A stretch of DNA of 64,000 nucleotides from Parietaria judaica. Taxonomy: Eukaryota; Streptophyta; Magnoliopsida; Rosales; Urticaceae. The DNA is taken from NCBI GenBank assembly GCA_954871525.1, contig OX940871.1, forward strand, positions 20,769,086-20,833,085. Direction: 5' to 3'. Shown piece by piece: positions 34,284-45,972 of the stretch (its first letter is position 1; each line of letters begins with the position of its first letter). The position numbers and the translations under genes are program-made. The notes under the pieces were generated by a model that saw only the letters and a program-made list of their open reading frames with translations, did not search any database and was not told the origin of the DNA.

Positions 34284-35344
34284 ATGTTGATTTTTATCAA
34301 ATGATCGTAAAGTACTTCGTAGTTTCATACATAAAGTGCCAATCCGGCAATTTTGGAGAAAATAGATGTATTTGCGTAAGTGAGAAGTTCGAGATCAGCG
34401 GAAAACCGGAAAACATTGTTGATCGGTAAAGAATAAAAAATCAGAATAGTTGTTCCGGTATAATTTATTGAAGAATGACGACGGATAACTGGAAACAAAA
34501 AAAACAAGCCTTGATATTTTCAACGATTTTTCATGTTCTCTTAGCATGAAAAGGGTATTAGCACGAAAAGGGTAGTCTGAACACCCAGTGATCTTATATT
34601 AAAATGTTGGGTTATTACCGGCATATGTTCCTTTTTTTTATGTTGATTTTTATCAAATGATCGTAAAGTACTTCGTAGTTTCATACATAAAGTGCCAATC
34701 CGGCAATTTTGGAGAAAATAGATGTATTTGCGTAAGTGAGAAGTTCGAGATCAGCGGAAAACCGGAAAACATTGTTGATCGGTAAAGAATAAAAAATCAG
34801 AATAGTTGTTCCGGTATAATTTATTGAAGAATGACGACGTATAACTGGAAACAAAAAAAACAAGCCTTGATATTTTCAACGATTTTTCATGTTCTCTTAG
34901 CATGAAAAGGGTATTAGCACGAAAAGGGTAGTCTGAACACCCAGTGATCTTATATTAAAATGTTGGGTTATTACCGGCATATGTTCCTTTTTTTTATGTT
35001 GATTTTTATCAAATGATCGTAAAGTACTTCGTAGTTTCATACATAAAGTGCCAATCCGGCAATTTTGGAGAAAATAGATGTATTTGCGTAAGTGAGAAGT
35101 TCGAGATCAGCGGAAAACCGGAAAACATTGTTGATCGGTAAAGAATAAAAAATCAGAATAGTTGTTCCGGTATAATTTATTGAAGAATGACGACGGATAA
35201 CTGGAAACAAAAAAAACAAGCCTTGATATTTTCAACGATTTTTCATGTTCTCTTAGCATGAAAAGGGTATTAGCACGAAAAGGGTAGTCTGAACACCCAG
35301 TGATCTTATATTAAAATGTTGGGTTATTACCGGCATATGTTCCT
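34284..35344. repeat. three near-identical tandem copies of a 356-bp unit
   Basis: Copies start at 34284, 34640 and 34996. The first two are 356 bp and the third diverges after about 349 bp. I see only one substitution within the shared part (GACGACGTATA in copy 2 against GACGACGGATA). The unit has no convincing coding sequence. Its last 25 bases or so (TGGGTTATTACCGGCATATG and a few more) are the left terminus of the foldback element that begins at 35320, so each copy ends with a piece of transposon end. Confidence 0.93.
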
Positions 35345-36515
35345 GTTCTTTTGCAAACATCCGACTTATGTTCCCGTTCCTTTTTTCCGCGGCATATATT
35401 CCATAAGTCTTAAAACGTACTCAAAGTAAACCTCCGTTAACACTTCCGTCTATGTCCGTTAGTTTGTCACGCCCTTAATACCGTAATATGTTCCCGTTCT
35501 TTTGCAAATATCCTACTTATGTTCCCGTTCTTTATATTAATGATTTTCTTTAATTTTCTTAATAATATTTTTTAGATGATAAAAGTACCATTTTTAGATG
35601 ATACTGATTATTTTTAAGGAGTAAAATTACTCATTGTTTTTAAATCTTCATTCTCTCATCGATGTAGAATTGATCTTTCTTTTTAATCTAGAAATCCTCT
35701 TTCATCGTGGAAGTCTTTGATCTCCCCCTCTAACAAGCTCTCATATCCTTAGAGTTTCCCATTGTTTTATGTTGTGAGTCTTTGGGTAACGGAGTTCAAG
35801 GATTCTTAGTTCGCTAGCGAACTTTAAAATGTTACGAAGTTTGGGGTTGACTGATTATATCCTGGAAAGCAAATTGCCTAACGAAACTCAAGCACATAGA
35901 TGAGGTGAATCAAGATTTAAGGAGAGATTCCAACACGTCTCGGGAATCACTAACGTTTTCAATTTACAGGATATCAAGAACAATTTTTGGACAAAAGAGA
36001 TAAGCCAATGCTCGTCAAATTCAATAACACATCGATATGTATTTTGAATTTACTCGCTGCTATTTTTTTTTATAATTTATTTCTCATATATTATCATCTC
36101 TAGAAAATATACCTAGCGTTGCAAGGCTGTGAAAACTCGGGCTCTGCTCAAACCAATCGGTGAAGATGATGAAGTTTGTCGAGGTGTACATGACACGTGG
36201 CAAAAAAAAAGAAAAAGGATATAGACGAAAGTATTAACAGAGGTTGAATTTGAGTATGTTTTAAGACTTATGGAATATATGCCGTTAAACAAAAAAAGAA
36301 CAGGAACATAAGTCGGATATTTGCAAAAGAACGGGAACATATGCTAGTCTTAAGGGCGTGACCCATGGCAAAAACTAACAACATAGACGGAAGTGTTGAC
36401 GGAGTTTGACTTTGAGTACGTTTTAAGACTTATGGAATATATGCCACGAGAAAAAAAGAGCATGAACATAAGTCGGATGTTTACAAAAGAACAAGAACAT
36501 ATGCCGGTAATAACC
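35320..36515. mobile_element. MULE-type inverted-repeat element
   Basis: The ends read GGTTATTACCGGCATATGTTC and its inverse. The 9-bp target duplication TTAAAATGT is perfect at 35311-35319 and 36516-36524. Each terminal region contains two related sub-units with the phrase AACATAAGTCGGATNTTTGCAA or its complement: left about 35333-35530, right about 36225-36515. The middle (35530-36210) is unique AT-rich sequence with no recognisable gene. The left boundary is uncertain by one or two bases. Confidence 0.85.
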
Positions 36516-36524
36516 TTAAAATGT

Positions 36525-38590
36525 TTTATAATAATTTAATCTCATAAGTTAGAGAAGAACAAATCAACAAATAGATAGAAAACAGATTTTTTTTATAACA
36601 TAAGAAAAAATGAAAAAATAATTAGCAATATGTTTTTACAAACAAATAGAGATGCAAATTTGAATTGTAAGCTTCTTAATCTGTATATATTAAAAAGAAA
36701 AACTCACAATCCAAGTGGCGTTAAAAACCAAGTATTAAGATTTCCTATTTTCTCATTTATAGTTGATATATTACTCATGAGATTTTTTTATTTATAGTTT
36801 GTAATTTTTTTTTACAATTAATTGCATGATGGAATTACTTTGGGCCTCTGGCTGTGATATAATCCTGCATGAATGTTTGCAAACACTTCATATTTGTGTC
36901 ATTCGTTACAGAAGGAATGGTAACAACTTTTTAAAATATATATATATATATAAAAAAAAACATATGCTATTGGTTTTTTAAGTTTCATGATAAATAAAAT
37001 ACGTAAACACGTTAATTGAACTTTAATAACGAATTTTGATTTTTCTATCTCATGAATTGTAGTTGTATGCATTAAAAATCTGAATTTCATTTGTGTATTT
37101 TGTTACCTATATATGTAGAGACTTGCAAGACTATGAATTATGAAATATATTCTACCTCTTGTGTTCTCAAGTCCACAAAGATAACAAAGTTGGAGAAGAA
37201 TATCAAAATCCATGCACCGAGCATGGAAAAGTATGGTATTTGTTATGTGCAATTTTAGAGGTATGTAAAATCTAGGCCCTATTAGCGAAATTCAAAACTC
37301 GCTAGCAAAGTCAATGCATTTTTACGCATTAACAGTATTTATTTTATTTTGTAGTCTCTCACACTTTCTCCATCTTAGCATACATATTTATTTTGATACT
37401 TGACAAGCTCGATTTTTTTATTTTATTTTGTTCAACATAGATTATAATATTACTTGATATATATTTTAGTATTAGAGCTATAGATGTTGAGTTGGAGGTT
37501 AGAGTCTAATGTATTTCTTTTGCTATTTTCTCAAAAGTTTTGGCATGTAAATTAATTTAATCCTTTTAGTATGTTTTAATTTCTAGAGTCTTTCATTTGC
37601 TACAAGCTTACGAAGTGATCGGGGTATATAATATTGATTACAATTTCAAATTGTCGATCAAGAAAGGATTGGTGATGTACGAGATTCGTAATTTATGCAG
37701 TATGTCAAGTTTTTTCATATCTGTATTATCAATTTGCTACTTATATTTTTTTTTTTCAAACTTTCATTCTACCAATTATTAATTATTAATGTTACATACA
37801 ATGCTTCACATCCATACCACAATTATAAAAATCATAAGGATTTCCTTTATCATGTGTTATGATATAATGAAATTGAAGCGCTTGAAGTCCCAAGAAATTT
37901 TTCTATACACACGTGAATTAATTTTTTTTTCTTATATAAAAAAGTAAAATGCAAAAAAATATTTATGATTTACTTTTTGAAAATCAAAATATATTTATAT
38001 CTATTCCTATCCAACATTAGTCTGTTAATATCCAGACTCTTTAACAAGACGAAATCTTCAATTTTTACGTTGCCATTTATTTTGAAGATAATATTTCGGT
38101 TACCCATTTATTTAAAACTTTTTCAATATATTTTTTTCAGGTTAGATAAAACAAAATTGACAAGTATCTAAACTAAAAAAAATAAAAATAAGCAACTTTT
38201 AAATTTGATGTGGGTGTGTGTTTTTAAGCTAGAAACAACAATCTAAAGCATAAATAGGCATAATCTTCTTTTATAATAGTGTTGTTGTCTAGATTTTTTT
38301 CTTTCTTTCAGAATTTCTTAGAATTCTCGCTTCCGGAAATATGCAAAATCTTAGAAAAACTCAACAGGTGATGCATACCTAGTTTACTGGTGAATAGGTT
38401 GTGGGTTCCGATCCTTGGCCAACGGGAGAGAGAAAATAGACAAAATAAAAAATTAAAAGCCACGTGGCGCAGGCCAAACAGCCACAAGGAAACGGTGTTA
38501 GACGAATTTGGATGGTCAGTGACAAAAAGATTAGATACAGTCATACACATCATAACATAGGGCTAAAAATTGGTCCACAAGGACCATAAC
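36525..38590. other. AT-rich intergenic stretch
   Basis: I recognise no gene. Around 38381-38414, TAGTTTACTGG followed by GGTTCCGATCC loosely resembles pol III A and B boxes, with the boxes rather close together, so a decayed SINE is possible. A (TA)n tract lies near 36938-36951. Confidence 0.45.
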
Positions 38591-38597
38591 TTCTTAT

Positions 38598-38830
38598 AAG
38601 AGAAATTGCTCTAAATAGCCAAATTGAAACATAAGATTTGCAAAATAGCTAAACTTTGGTTAATTTTGTAAACTAGCCAATTAACCTCTTAAACTAGTCA
38701 AAACTAACCAAAATTAACAATCTAATTGGTGTTCTGTTTAAGTGGTTAATTGGCTAGTTTACAAAATTAACTAAAGTTTGGCTATTTTGCTAAACACACT
38801 TTTAAGTTTGGCTATTACCCTAAAGAACCC
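38598..38830. mobile_element. small inverted-repeat MITE
   Basis: Arms of about 80-90 bp (38605-38692 and 38742-38825) share AATAGCCAAA, GCAAAATAGC and GGTTAATTTTGTAAACTAGCC in inverted orientation. A further piece of the same terminus (AAGAGAAATGGCTCTAATAGC) begins at about 38843, suggesting a second, partial copy next to it. The repeat structure resembles the larger MULE-type foldback elements in this window. No target duplication was identified. Confidence 0.6.
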
Positions 38831-39064
38831 TCCTTATAATTATAAGAGAAATGGCTCTAATAGCTAAACTGAATCGTTTGATTAGAAAAATAGTCATTTT
38901 TTTATTTGCAAAACAACCAATTGGATGAGGTGGCTTTTTAATTTCAGATTTTATATCTATAATACCCTTTTAATTAACTTATTTCGCAATATATTATTTT
39001 TGTTATATCGATTTTAAGAATTAAAATAATCCAAAAAATCTAATAATAGCGAGTTATCGATATA

Positions 39065-39698
39065 GCTCTGATATCATTGTTGGGTTTTTCTAAGATTATC
39101 CATATTATCGGAAGTGGAAATTTCGAGAGAAATCTTAGAAAACACGAGATCTAGATAACCATGCTATTATTACATATGTTAGCGGATAAGACATAGTCTT
39201 TACAGAACGCTTCTCGTATCCGTCTTAAAGATCTGATCCCACAAACACGGCGAGCTTTCATCCTTTTGCTTGTCCACGCCTTTATGCCGATCACCAAGCT
39301 GTCAATATGCACGACTCTCTACTTTGTACACCACGTCGTCAAGGGAACAATTTAACACCGGAAACCACCAAACAAGGATACTAGTGCTTTTCGGCGATTA
39401 GAGAACAAATCAAGAACTCTATTGGGGGCTATGAGAATTCCACCACCTCCTTTGGAATAGGGACATGTCGAGTTCAAGCGAGGGAGAGAGAGATCGGGAA
39501 ACTTCCTTTCAGATTTTGTATGTAATGGATTGCATGAATCACGCATTTTCTTTTCTCTTAATCTCCATATATAGGAATAGGCTTTAGTGTTAATGAGCTT
39601 CATGAGTCACATTAATCAAGCCCATTAAGCTACTAATTAAATACACTAATTCTTATGTCCCAATTAGCAATGCCTAATATTTGGGCACTTATGCCACA
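39065..39698 (-). mobile_element. LTR of a copia-like element with adjoining primer site
   Basis: On the minus strand the segment runs TGTGGCATAAG...AAACCCAACA, bounded TG...CA (39698 down to 39078), about 621 bp. It is followed by TGATATCAGAGC (39076-39065), one mismatch from the initiator-tRNA-Met primer site. A TATATATGG motif lies near 39570 on that strand. Very little internal sequence follows and no second LTR is visible, so the element is truncated. Confidence 0.65.
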
Positions 39699-39830
39699 GA
39701 GTTTCTATAATTATAACATGTTTTTTTAAGGAACAATTATAATATGTTGAAGTGCTTATTTTTGTTTAAAATGATTAGTGATCACTAATTCATTCAAAAA
39801 GTATATTTTAACCCTTTATTCTCATCGCAT

Positions 39831-40502
39831 TCACAAAATTTTGCACTAATTACTAGAGGAGGCATTTTTTGATAAACAAACACAATTTATTTAATCCTAC
39901 CAATCAGTCACTCGCGTTGAGGCTATGCTGCCCGTTTGCTGGGTTTCTGGATTTTTATGTGTTTTTTTTTATATCGAAACAATTTGCCAAAACGGGTTAA
40001 ATTTGAGATGCGATCGCTACCAGTAAGTATTTTTTAGAAAAGTGTTGAAACTAGGAACTTAGATGGGTGATCATCCTAGAATAATTCATTTTAAATTAAT
40101 TACGTTCTGTTGTAGATAATCCCGCCACTCCCGGATGGAGATGGTGCCGAAGTAAAAGTGATGATTGCAAATGAGTTTGCACCACCAGACTTGGTTCTAT
40201 ACATGGAAGAGTTGGTTCACGGATGTCGTGTCCATAAGCGATGCAAAGCATTGAAAGCTGCTACTTGTGAATATAAAGCTAATAATAAAGACTTATCTTG
40301 CAACTTATAGCTAAAGCGTTGATAGATTATTTATCAACGCTTTAATTGAAAAATGTAGTTTATTATCTATTCGATCTTCGTCATTCATTTTTTGTTAAAT
40401 ATCATATAGCTCCTGCACAATTGTATTGCATGCCCCAAAAAATGTTTCATATTAAAGATTCGCTTAATGTCTCAAAAATGGTTGGGTTAGCATTGGACAC
40501 TT
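39831..40502 (+). repeat. tandemly duplicated gene fragment, copy 1
   Basis: The same ordered blocks occur here and at 40689-41372: TGCACTAATTACT, CAGTTTGCCA...ATGAGATCGCT followed by a GTAAGT donor, GTTGTAG followed by CCCGGATGGAGA, CAACTTATAGCTAAAGCG and TGGTTGGGTTAGCATTGGAC. The splice-like borders and codon-like conservation (for example IPPLPDGDG...PPDLVLYMEEL) suggest a piece of a real gene. I do not recognise the family. Copy 1 carries an extra segment around 39897-39955. Confidence 0.6.
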
Positions 40503-40688
40503 AGACACATTATTTAATCTCTAATTTAAACATGTCTACCTGCAATTTATGCGGTTTTGATTCACTCATGACTACTTGCAAATTCTGCCGTTTTCAGGTG
40601 ACTATTTCTTGCCCATTTGATTCTTGTCCTAAATTTTGTCCCAGAATAACAAGGACTTTTGCAATCCAAGCCCGGTTCCTGTTCTGAT

Positions 40689-41372
40689 TTCACAAGTTTT
40701 TGCACTAATTACTCGAGGAGGAATACACGTACACAATTTATCTGGATTTTATGTGTTTTATTTTCCTTTTTCAGTATCAAGGCAGTTTGCCAGAGGGGTC
40801 AAATATGAGATGAGATCGCTGCCGGTAAGTATTTTTTTAGTAAAGTGTTAGATGGGTGATTGAATAATTATAGTGTGTTGTAGAATAATTCATTTAATTT
40901 ATGGTGTGTTGTAGATTTGTCACGCAAGTCCCGGACGGAGATAGCATTAAAGTGGAAGCGATAGCTAATGTATTTATATCACCAGACTTGGTTTCACACA
41001 TGGATGAGCTGGTTTGCGGATGTGATGACTACAAGCGATGTAGAGGATTACAAGCTGGAATCGATCAAGTGCAAACACATTTGCAATAACTTCTACTTTG
41101 GTTCCATCTCCATCCGGGAGTGGCGGGACTATGTACAACAGCCTGATCGATTTCATACTTATCTTGCAACTTATAGCTAAAGCGTTGATAGATTATTTAT
41201 CAACGCTTTAATTGAAAAATGTAGTTTATTGTGTAGGATCTATTCGATCTTCGTCATTTATATTTTTAAAATATCATATAGCTCCTGTAATATTGTACTG
41301 CATGCCCCAAAAAACGCTTCATATTAACGATTCGCTTAATACCTCAAAAATGGTTGGGCCAGCATTGGACAG
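40689..41372 (+). repeat. tandemly duplicated gene fragment, copy 2
   Basis: Direct copy of 39831-40502. Its exon-like part begins after GTTGTAG at 40916 and reads VPDGDSIKVEAIANVF...SPDLVSHMDELV. It contains in addition an inverted copy of the same exon start at about 41067-41142, which creates a local hairpin. Confidence 0.6.
40909..41142. repeat. short inverted duplication of a gene fragment (hairpin)
   Basis: The 70-75 bases from GTTGTAG at about 40910 are mirrored by 41142 back to about 41067. The mirrored arm matches copy 1 (40115-40190) better than it matches its neighbour, for example CCCGCCACTCCCGGATGGAG read on the minus strand. A transcript here would fold with a loop of roughly 85 bases. 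Confidence 0.6.
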
Positions 41373-41387
41373 TTAGACACTTAGATA

Positions 41388-43032
41388 AACTTGTCGTAGT
41401 CATGGAAACTGACAAATAAAAGGCCAACTGATTATTCAAATGACAAAGAAGCCAAAGATGTGCCTATATTTGACATGCAACTAAAGTACAAATACAAATA
41501 TATATCTATATATATAATTAATTGTAGCAAATAATTATAAATAATACATTATATATGTATTGTATCATTTGTAATTATTATAGATCACAAGGAAAGAAAC
41601 GTGTCAACCCCACAGACAAGTTGCACCTTACCATGCTAGACAGTACACACTAGGAAAATGATATATATTATAGACACACAAATATAATATATATATATAT
41701 ATATATTAATGAAAATAAAATTAAAGAAAATAATGGGTCCATATAAATATAATTGTATTTGCTGATCACGTACAAGGACGTATTTCTACCGAATGCATGT
41801 GTTATGTGATTATCAATTATAGTGATGGGAATAACTTTATTGTAGATAAGGATTGTTATGTGAATTATATCTACACTTGGCTTTTAAATCAATATGATTC
41901 AGTGTCCCCAAAATAAGAGAGGAAAACTATATTTGAATATATATATATATATTATATTTGCGGCAAGTATATGGTGTTTTGATCCTATATTAAGCGTGTC
42001 AATAAGTTTTCAATATTTATTTTAAGCGGTAATAGCATCCAAAAGTTTGAAATAATGTCGATGTCTAATTTCATCCTTGTCATGTTGATTTCTATCATGT
42101 AATAGACATATGCGAGTGTATGATTAAATTTTAAAAACATCAATTATTAATTGTACTTTATTATACTAAATACATATGTGTATTAATAGCTTAACCAATG
42201 TTTACTCAACATGAAAAAAATTATTCCGTTTTTGTCAAGTGAAGATCTATTATACAATAGACTTACATGAGTTTATGATTTAATTTTAAAAATATCAATT
42301 ATTCAACAATTCATAAACTAAAGACATGGGAACCTGTAGCTTAAGAAATGATAACTCGACACGGACGGAATTAGACATTACATTGTTTTGTGGCCTTTTA
42401 AGTATTAGTTACGTTAAAAAGTGAGGATACACCAATACAATATCATAAATGTCTCTAAGACAAATCATGCAACACAAAAGAATAACGAAAACGGATATTC
42501 AAAAACAATATATAGAAACTTTATTCAAGGTAGCTTTATATACTTTAATTTTAGTCATATTCGTATACAAGTTTCCTATAATTTAAGCGATGTACACATT
42601 TTCTAACTAATTCTACTATTAAAATATGTAATTTAGATATGTAAATTGTAATTATATATACTCACTTCCAGGGGCGAACCCAGGAATTATCGTAAGGGGC
42701 AACGAAAAATAATATCTAAGTGTCTCTTTGTAAAGTTGTCGTCATAAGCTTTGACAGTTAAATGGGCGTAGGCAAAAATAATTTTAACGTTATCTAGCAA
42801 TACAATTTGATGTATCATAGATGTTAAACATGTACTACATTATTCTAAATAATCTGAATAAAAGAAATATTGTATGGAATTGTTTAAGATAAAAAAAAAT
42901 ATTTCTTCTCAAAATTTATATAAAAATATTGAGTGAGACAAAATAATTTACAAATACCGATTGCAACCAACAATTCTGAAGAGGATCAATCATATTTTGA
43001 TATATTGTTTGCGTAATTTAAGTAAGTTTAGT
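41388..43032 (+). repeat. inverted segmental duplication, left arm
   Basis: This is about 1.65 kb whose reverse complement occurs at 61356-63012. Matching landmarks include ACTTGTCGTAGTCATGG, GTTGCACCTTACCATGCTAG, GACACGTTTCTTTCC (in complement), CCTACAAGCATGATTTG-type blocks and the hAT-like terminus CAGGGGCGAACCCAGG at 42669. The copies differ by scattered substitutions and small indels. The arm contains no recognisable gene. Confidence 0.9.
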
Positions 43033-43789
43033 CGTGCAAAGTTCTCTGCTCGGTAATCCTTTTTTATTTCCCAGTCTCATTATTACTGAACCAAAATACT
43101 TCTTATTTCCGAGAAATGAAGATTTTTATAATTTATCTGTGAGTTTTAGACTCCTAGATTTTATTAAGAAAGTGAATGCCTACGGCTCTCTCGAAAACCT
43201 TTTTCCCTTGCTCTGCTTCCCAAAATCATAGAATCTGTTCAGCATATGTAAAATATGCTAACATAGTGGTCTATAGGCAGTTTAAGATAACGAGGAATGA
43301 TATTTACACAATCAAGATTAAGGTAATTTATAATATTACTTCGATCTCTTTCTTTTCTTTTCATTTTGATTTATTTATATCTCAGTGATACAATCAATTT
43401 CATGTTCTAAGTACTGATGTAAAAGTTTCTTTTCTTTTCTTTCAGGAAGTTTATGTCAATCAAAAGTTTTTTTTTTATAATTAAATACGCTACCGGGAAC
43501 AATTTTTTCTTCCTGTGCCGATCAGGTATGCCACCGGGAACATATATTCTTTTTATTGAGGATGTTTGTTGTTTTCGTTTAAGTTTGCAGATATTGTAGT
43601 CCTTTAATATGGTGTTTAGAAATTTGAAATTTCGTTTGAACATAATCGATCTATGCTTAAACGACTCTAATATAATCAAAATAATAATTTGATAATAAAC
43701 TTAGTATACTTGAAATCAAAGGCAGTAACAATTCACTTGAAAAAGTCACGTCGTGATATCTGAAACACAAATTACTCTGAAGTGAATTC
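43033..43789. other. AT-rich stretch between the duplication arm and the BRCT pseudogene
   Basis: I see no coding sequence that I can assign. TTTCAGGAAG at 43441 looks like an isolated splice acceptor. This may be decayed upstream sequence of the BRCT pseudogene. Confidence 0.4.
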
Positions 43790-44550
43790 GTACGAATCAG
43801 GTACCCATTCATTGTAACTAGTTTGTGAATTCGAGAGAATATCTGGAGTTACTGTGGCAAAGAAGTGAGCATCAAATGTCACCCATGTTATCGCATCAAC
43901 AGATGAAAATGGAGCTTGCAAAAGAACCCTCAAATTAAGTTTTAATGGGGATATTGAATGGGAATTAGTGGATACTAAGTATATATATCAAATGTAAATC
44001 CTATATGTATACAAATCTTGTTGTACTTTTACTTGTATAACATATTTATTGGTCTCATTTGTGTGTCTGGAAATAGGGATCAAAGCGTGCTTGGATGCAA
44101 TGAATTATGTTGGTGAGGAGAGCTTTGAAATTATTGTTGACACACATGGAATTACGGACGGCCCTTTAACCGGAAGACACCGGATCCCGAACAAGGTTAA
44201 TCCCGCTCTTCTTTTGCCTCTTTGACTTAATGTCCCACCTTATTTTTCTGATATGCAATTAAGTTTGGGATCAAATTTTATTTTTGAGGCAAATCAAGAT
44301 GAAAAAGCATAATTATAAGTCTACTTTATAACAATTTACACCAATCCCCTTCAAATTTACTCCTAGGTCCATTTTGCCTAATATTTATTTTTAGCTCAGT
44401 TTCGGATTTTAATTTGTACTTCATTTTGCTTACTGATTTTGGTGAATTTTTCCATCTAGTAAAGTGCACCATAAATGAGTCGTCACGGGCCATCGTGCAC
44501 TAAAATAAAATTCAAGTGGCAAAGTGTCCATTTTACAACCTTCTATTAAG

Positions 44551-45853
44551 CATGGATTCGATTTTTGCGATAATCGAGCGATTAATCGCTGAAAACCACC
44601 TCTCGATAACTTATCTCCTCTAATCGTTATCTTTTTATACTTATCGCGATTTTTCGATTCGAAAAGCAAGTCACTTATCTCTCAAACTTATCAAGTGTAT
44701 TTTCTCGAAAAGCAAGCTATTTTTTCGGTCAAAACGATAAGTCAACCCTGGTATAAATTTTTCTTTTTTTGCGGCAGAAGTTCCAGCTGCTTTTAATTTC
44801 AAAATTTAAATTTAGTTTTAGGGTTTTTTTAAGTAGATCTTGAGTGTTTTGATGTTTAAATGTTGTATATGTATGAATCATGTCAATTTTTCACATTTGT
44901 ATTATATATTTGTAGTATTTACTTAGAAAGCTATTAGGTTGAATGAAAGTTAAACTTTGAGTTTCATATTAGTTTAATTGTACATTTTACGTTTTGAATC
45001 AAATGTTGTCGTTGAAATTGATTATTATTTTTTTTAAAAGTAAAAGATGGAATATAGATGCATCAAGATGGTTTGTGTGTTTTGTATTGATTTTTTTCAG
45101 ATTTGGGTTAAATTTAAGGGTTTATTCAAATTATTTCTAATTGCGACAAAAGTACCAATTTTCCTAAAAATAGTGAATTTGAGATATATTTTAATTTTTT
45201 TTTCTGTAATTTCATTTGTAACAATCTATATTATTAGGAAACTGTTAGTTTGACATAATTATTTTTGTAATTGATGTCTTTCTGAATTATGACCTTATTA
45301 CGCCAAAAGTATATATTTTTGGAAATTAGTTAAGTTAAGCTAGTTAGTCTATTTTTTGTTTTATGTAAAATCATATTATAACATTGTATATAACTTATAA
45401 AATGTGAGGTTGACATAATTATTTTTAATTCGACATTTTCCCGAATTGCAACCTTATTGCGGCAAAAGTATTTTTTTTGAAATTGGTTAAATTGAGCTAT
45501 TTCTTCATTTTTTTTTATGTAACTTCATTTTGTAACATTGTATACAATTCTGATACTGTGATTCTGACATAATTTGTTTTGTAATTTAACGTTTTTCAAT
45601 TGTTAAGGAAAATATACATATAGTATTTTATGTTATAAAAATATTTATGTATGAAAATATATATGAAAATATTTTATAAGTTTTCCATCGATAAATCTAT
45701 CGATAACCGATTAATCCATCGATAAGTTCGGTAAGTTTCGGTAACGGCGAACGATAAATTTTATAGGTTTTCCATCGATAAATCCATCGCCAAACGATTA
45801 CTCCGTTGATAATGGCAAACGATTTATCGGCAAAAACGGCATTAAAATCCTTG
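44551..45853. mobile_element. hAT-type element in an intron of the BRCT pseudogene
   Basis: The ends are CATGGATTCGA and, inverted, CAAGGATTTTAATG. The 8-bp duplication CTATTAAG is perfect (44543-44550 and 45854-45861). Both terminal regions are rich in CGATAA/TTATCG motifs (44565-44740 and 45680-45830), presumably transposase-binding subterminal repeats. The interior is AT-rich with no transposase. Confidence 0.85.
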
Positions 45854-45972
45854 CTATTAAGACTAAAATCTGGTCCTTTTTATCAGTTGCCAAAGCTATT
45901 TGAAGGTTTCAACTTCTATTTGCTGGGAGAATTTGCCTCTTCTTACAAGAGCTATCTTCAAGACCTAATAAC

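Noticed and set aside
34325..35219. A 60-codon open frame repeated three times in the tandem array
   Set aside because: Its repetition follows from the DNA triplication. The peptide resembles nothing known and includes transposon-adjacent sequence.
34284..35344. Possible CRISPR-like or satellite array
   Set aside because: Three 356-bp direct copies without spacers are not CRISPR, and three units are too few to call a satellite. It is treated as a tandem triplication.
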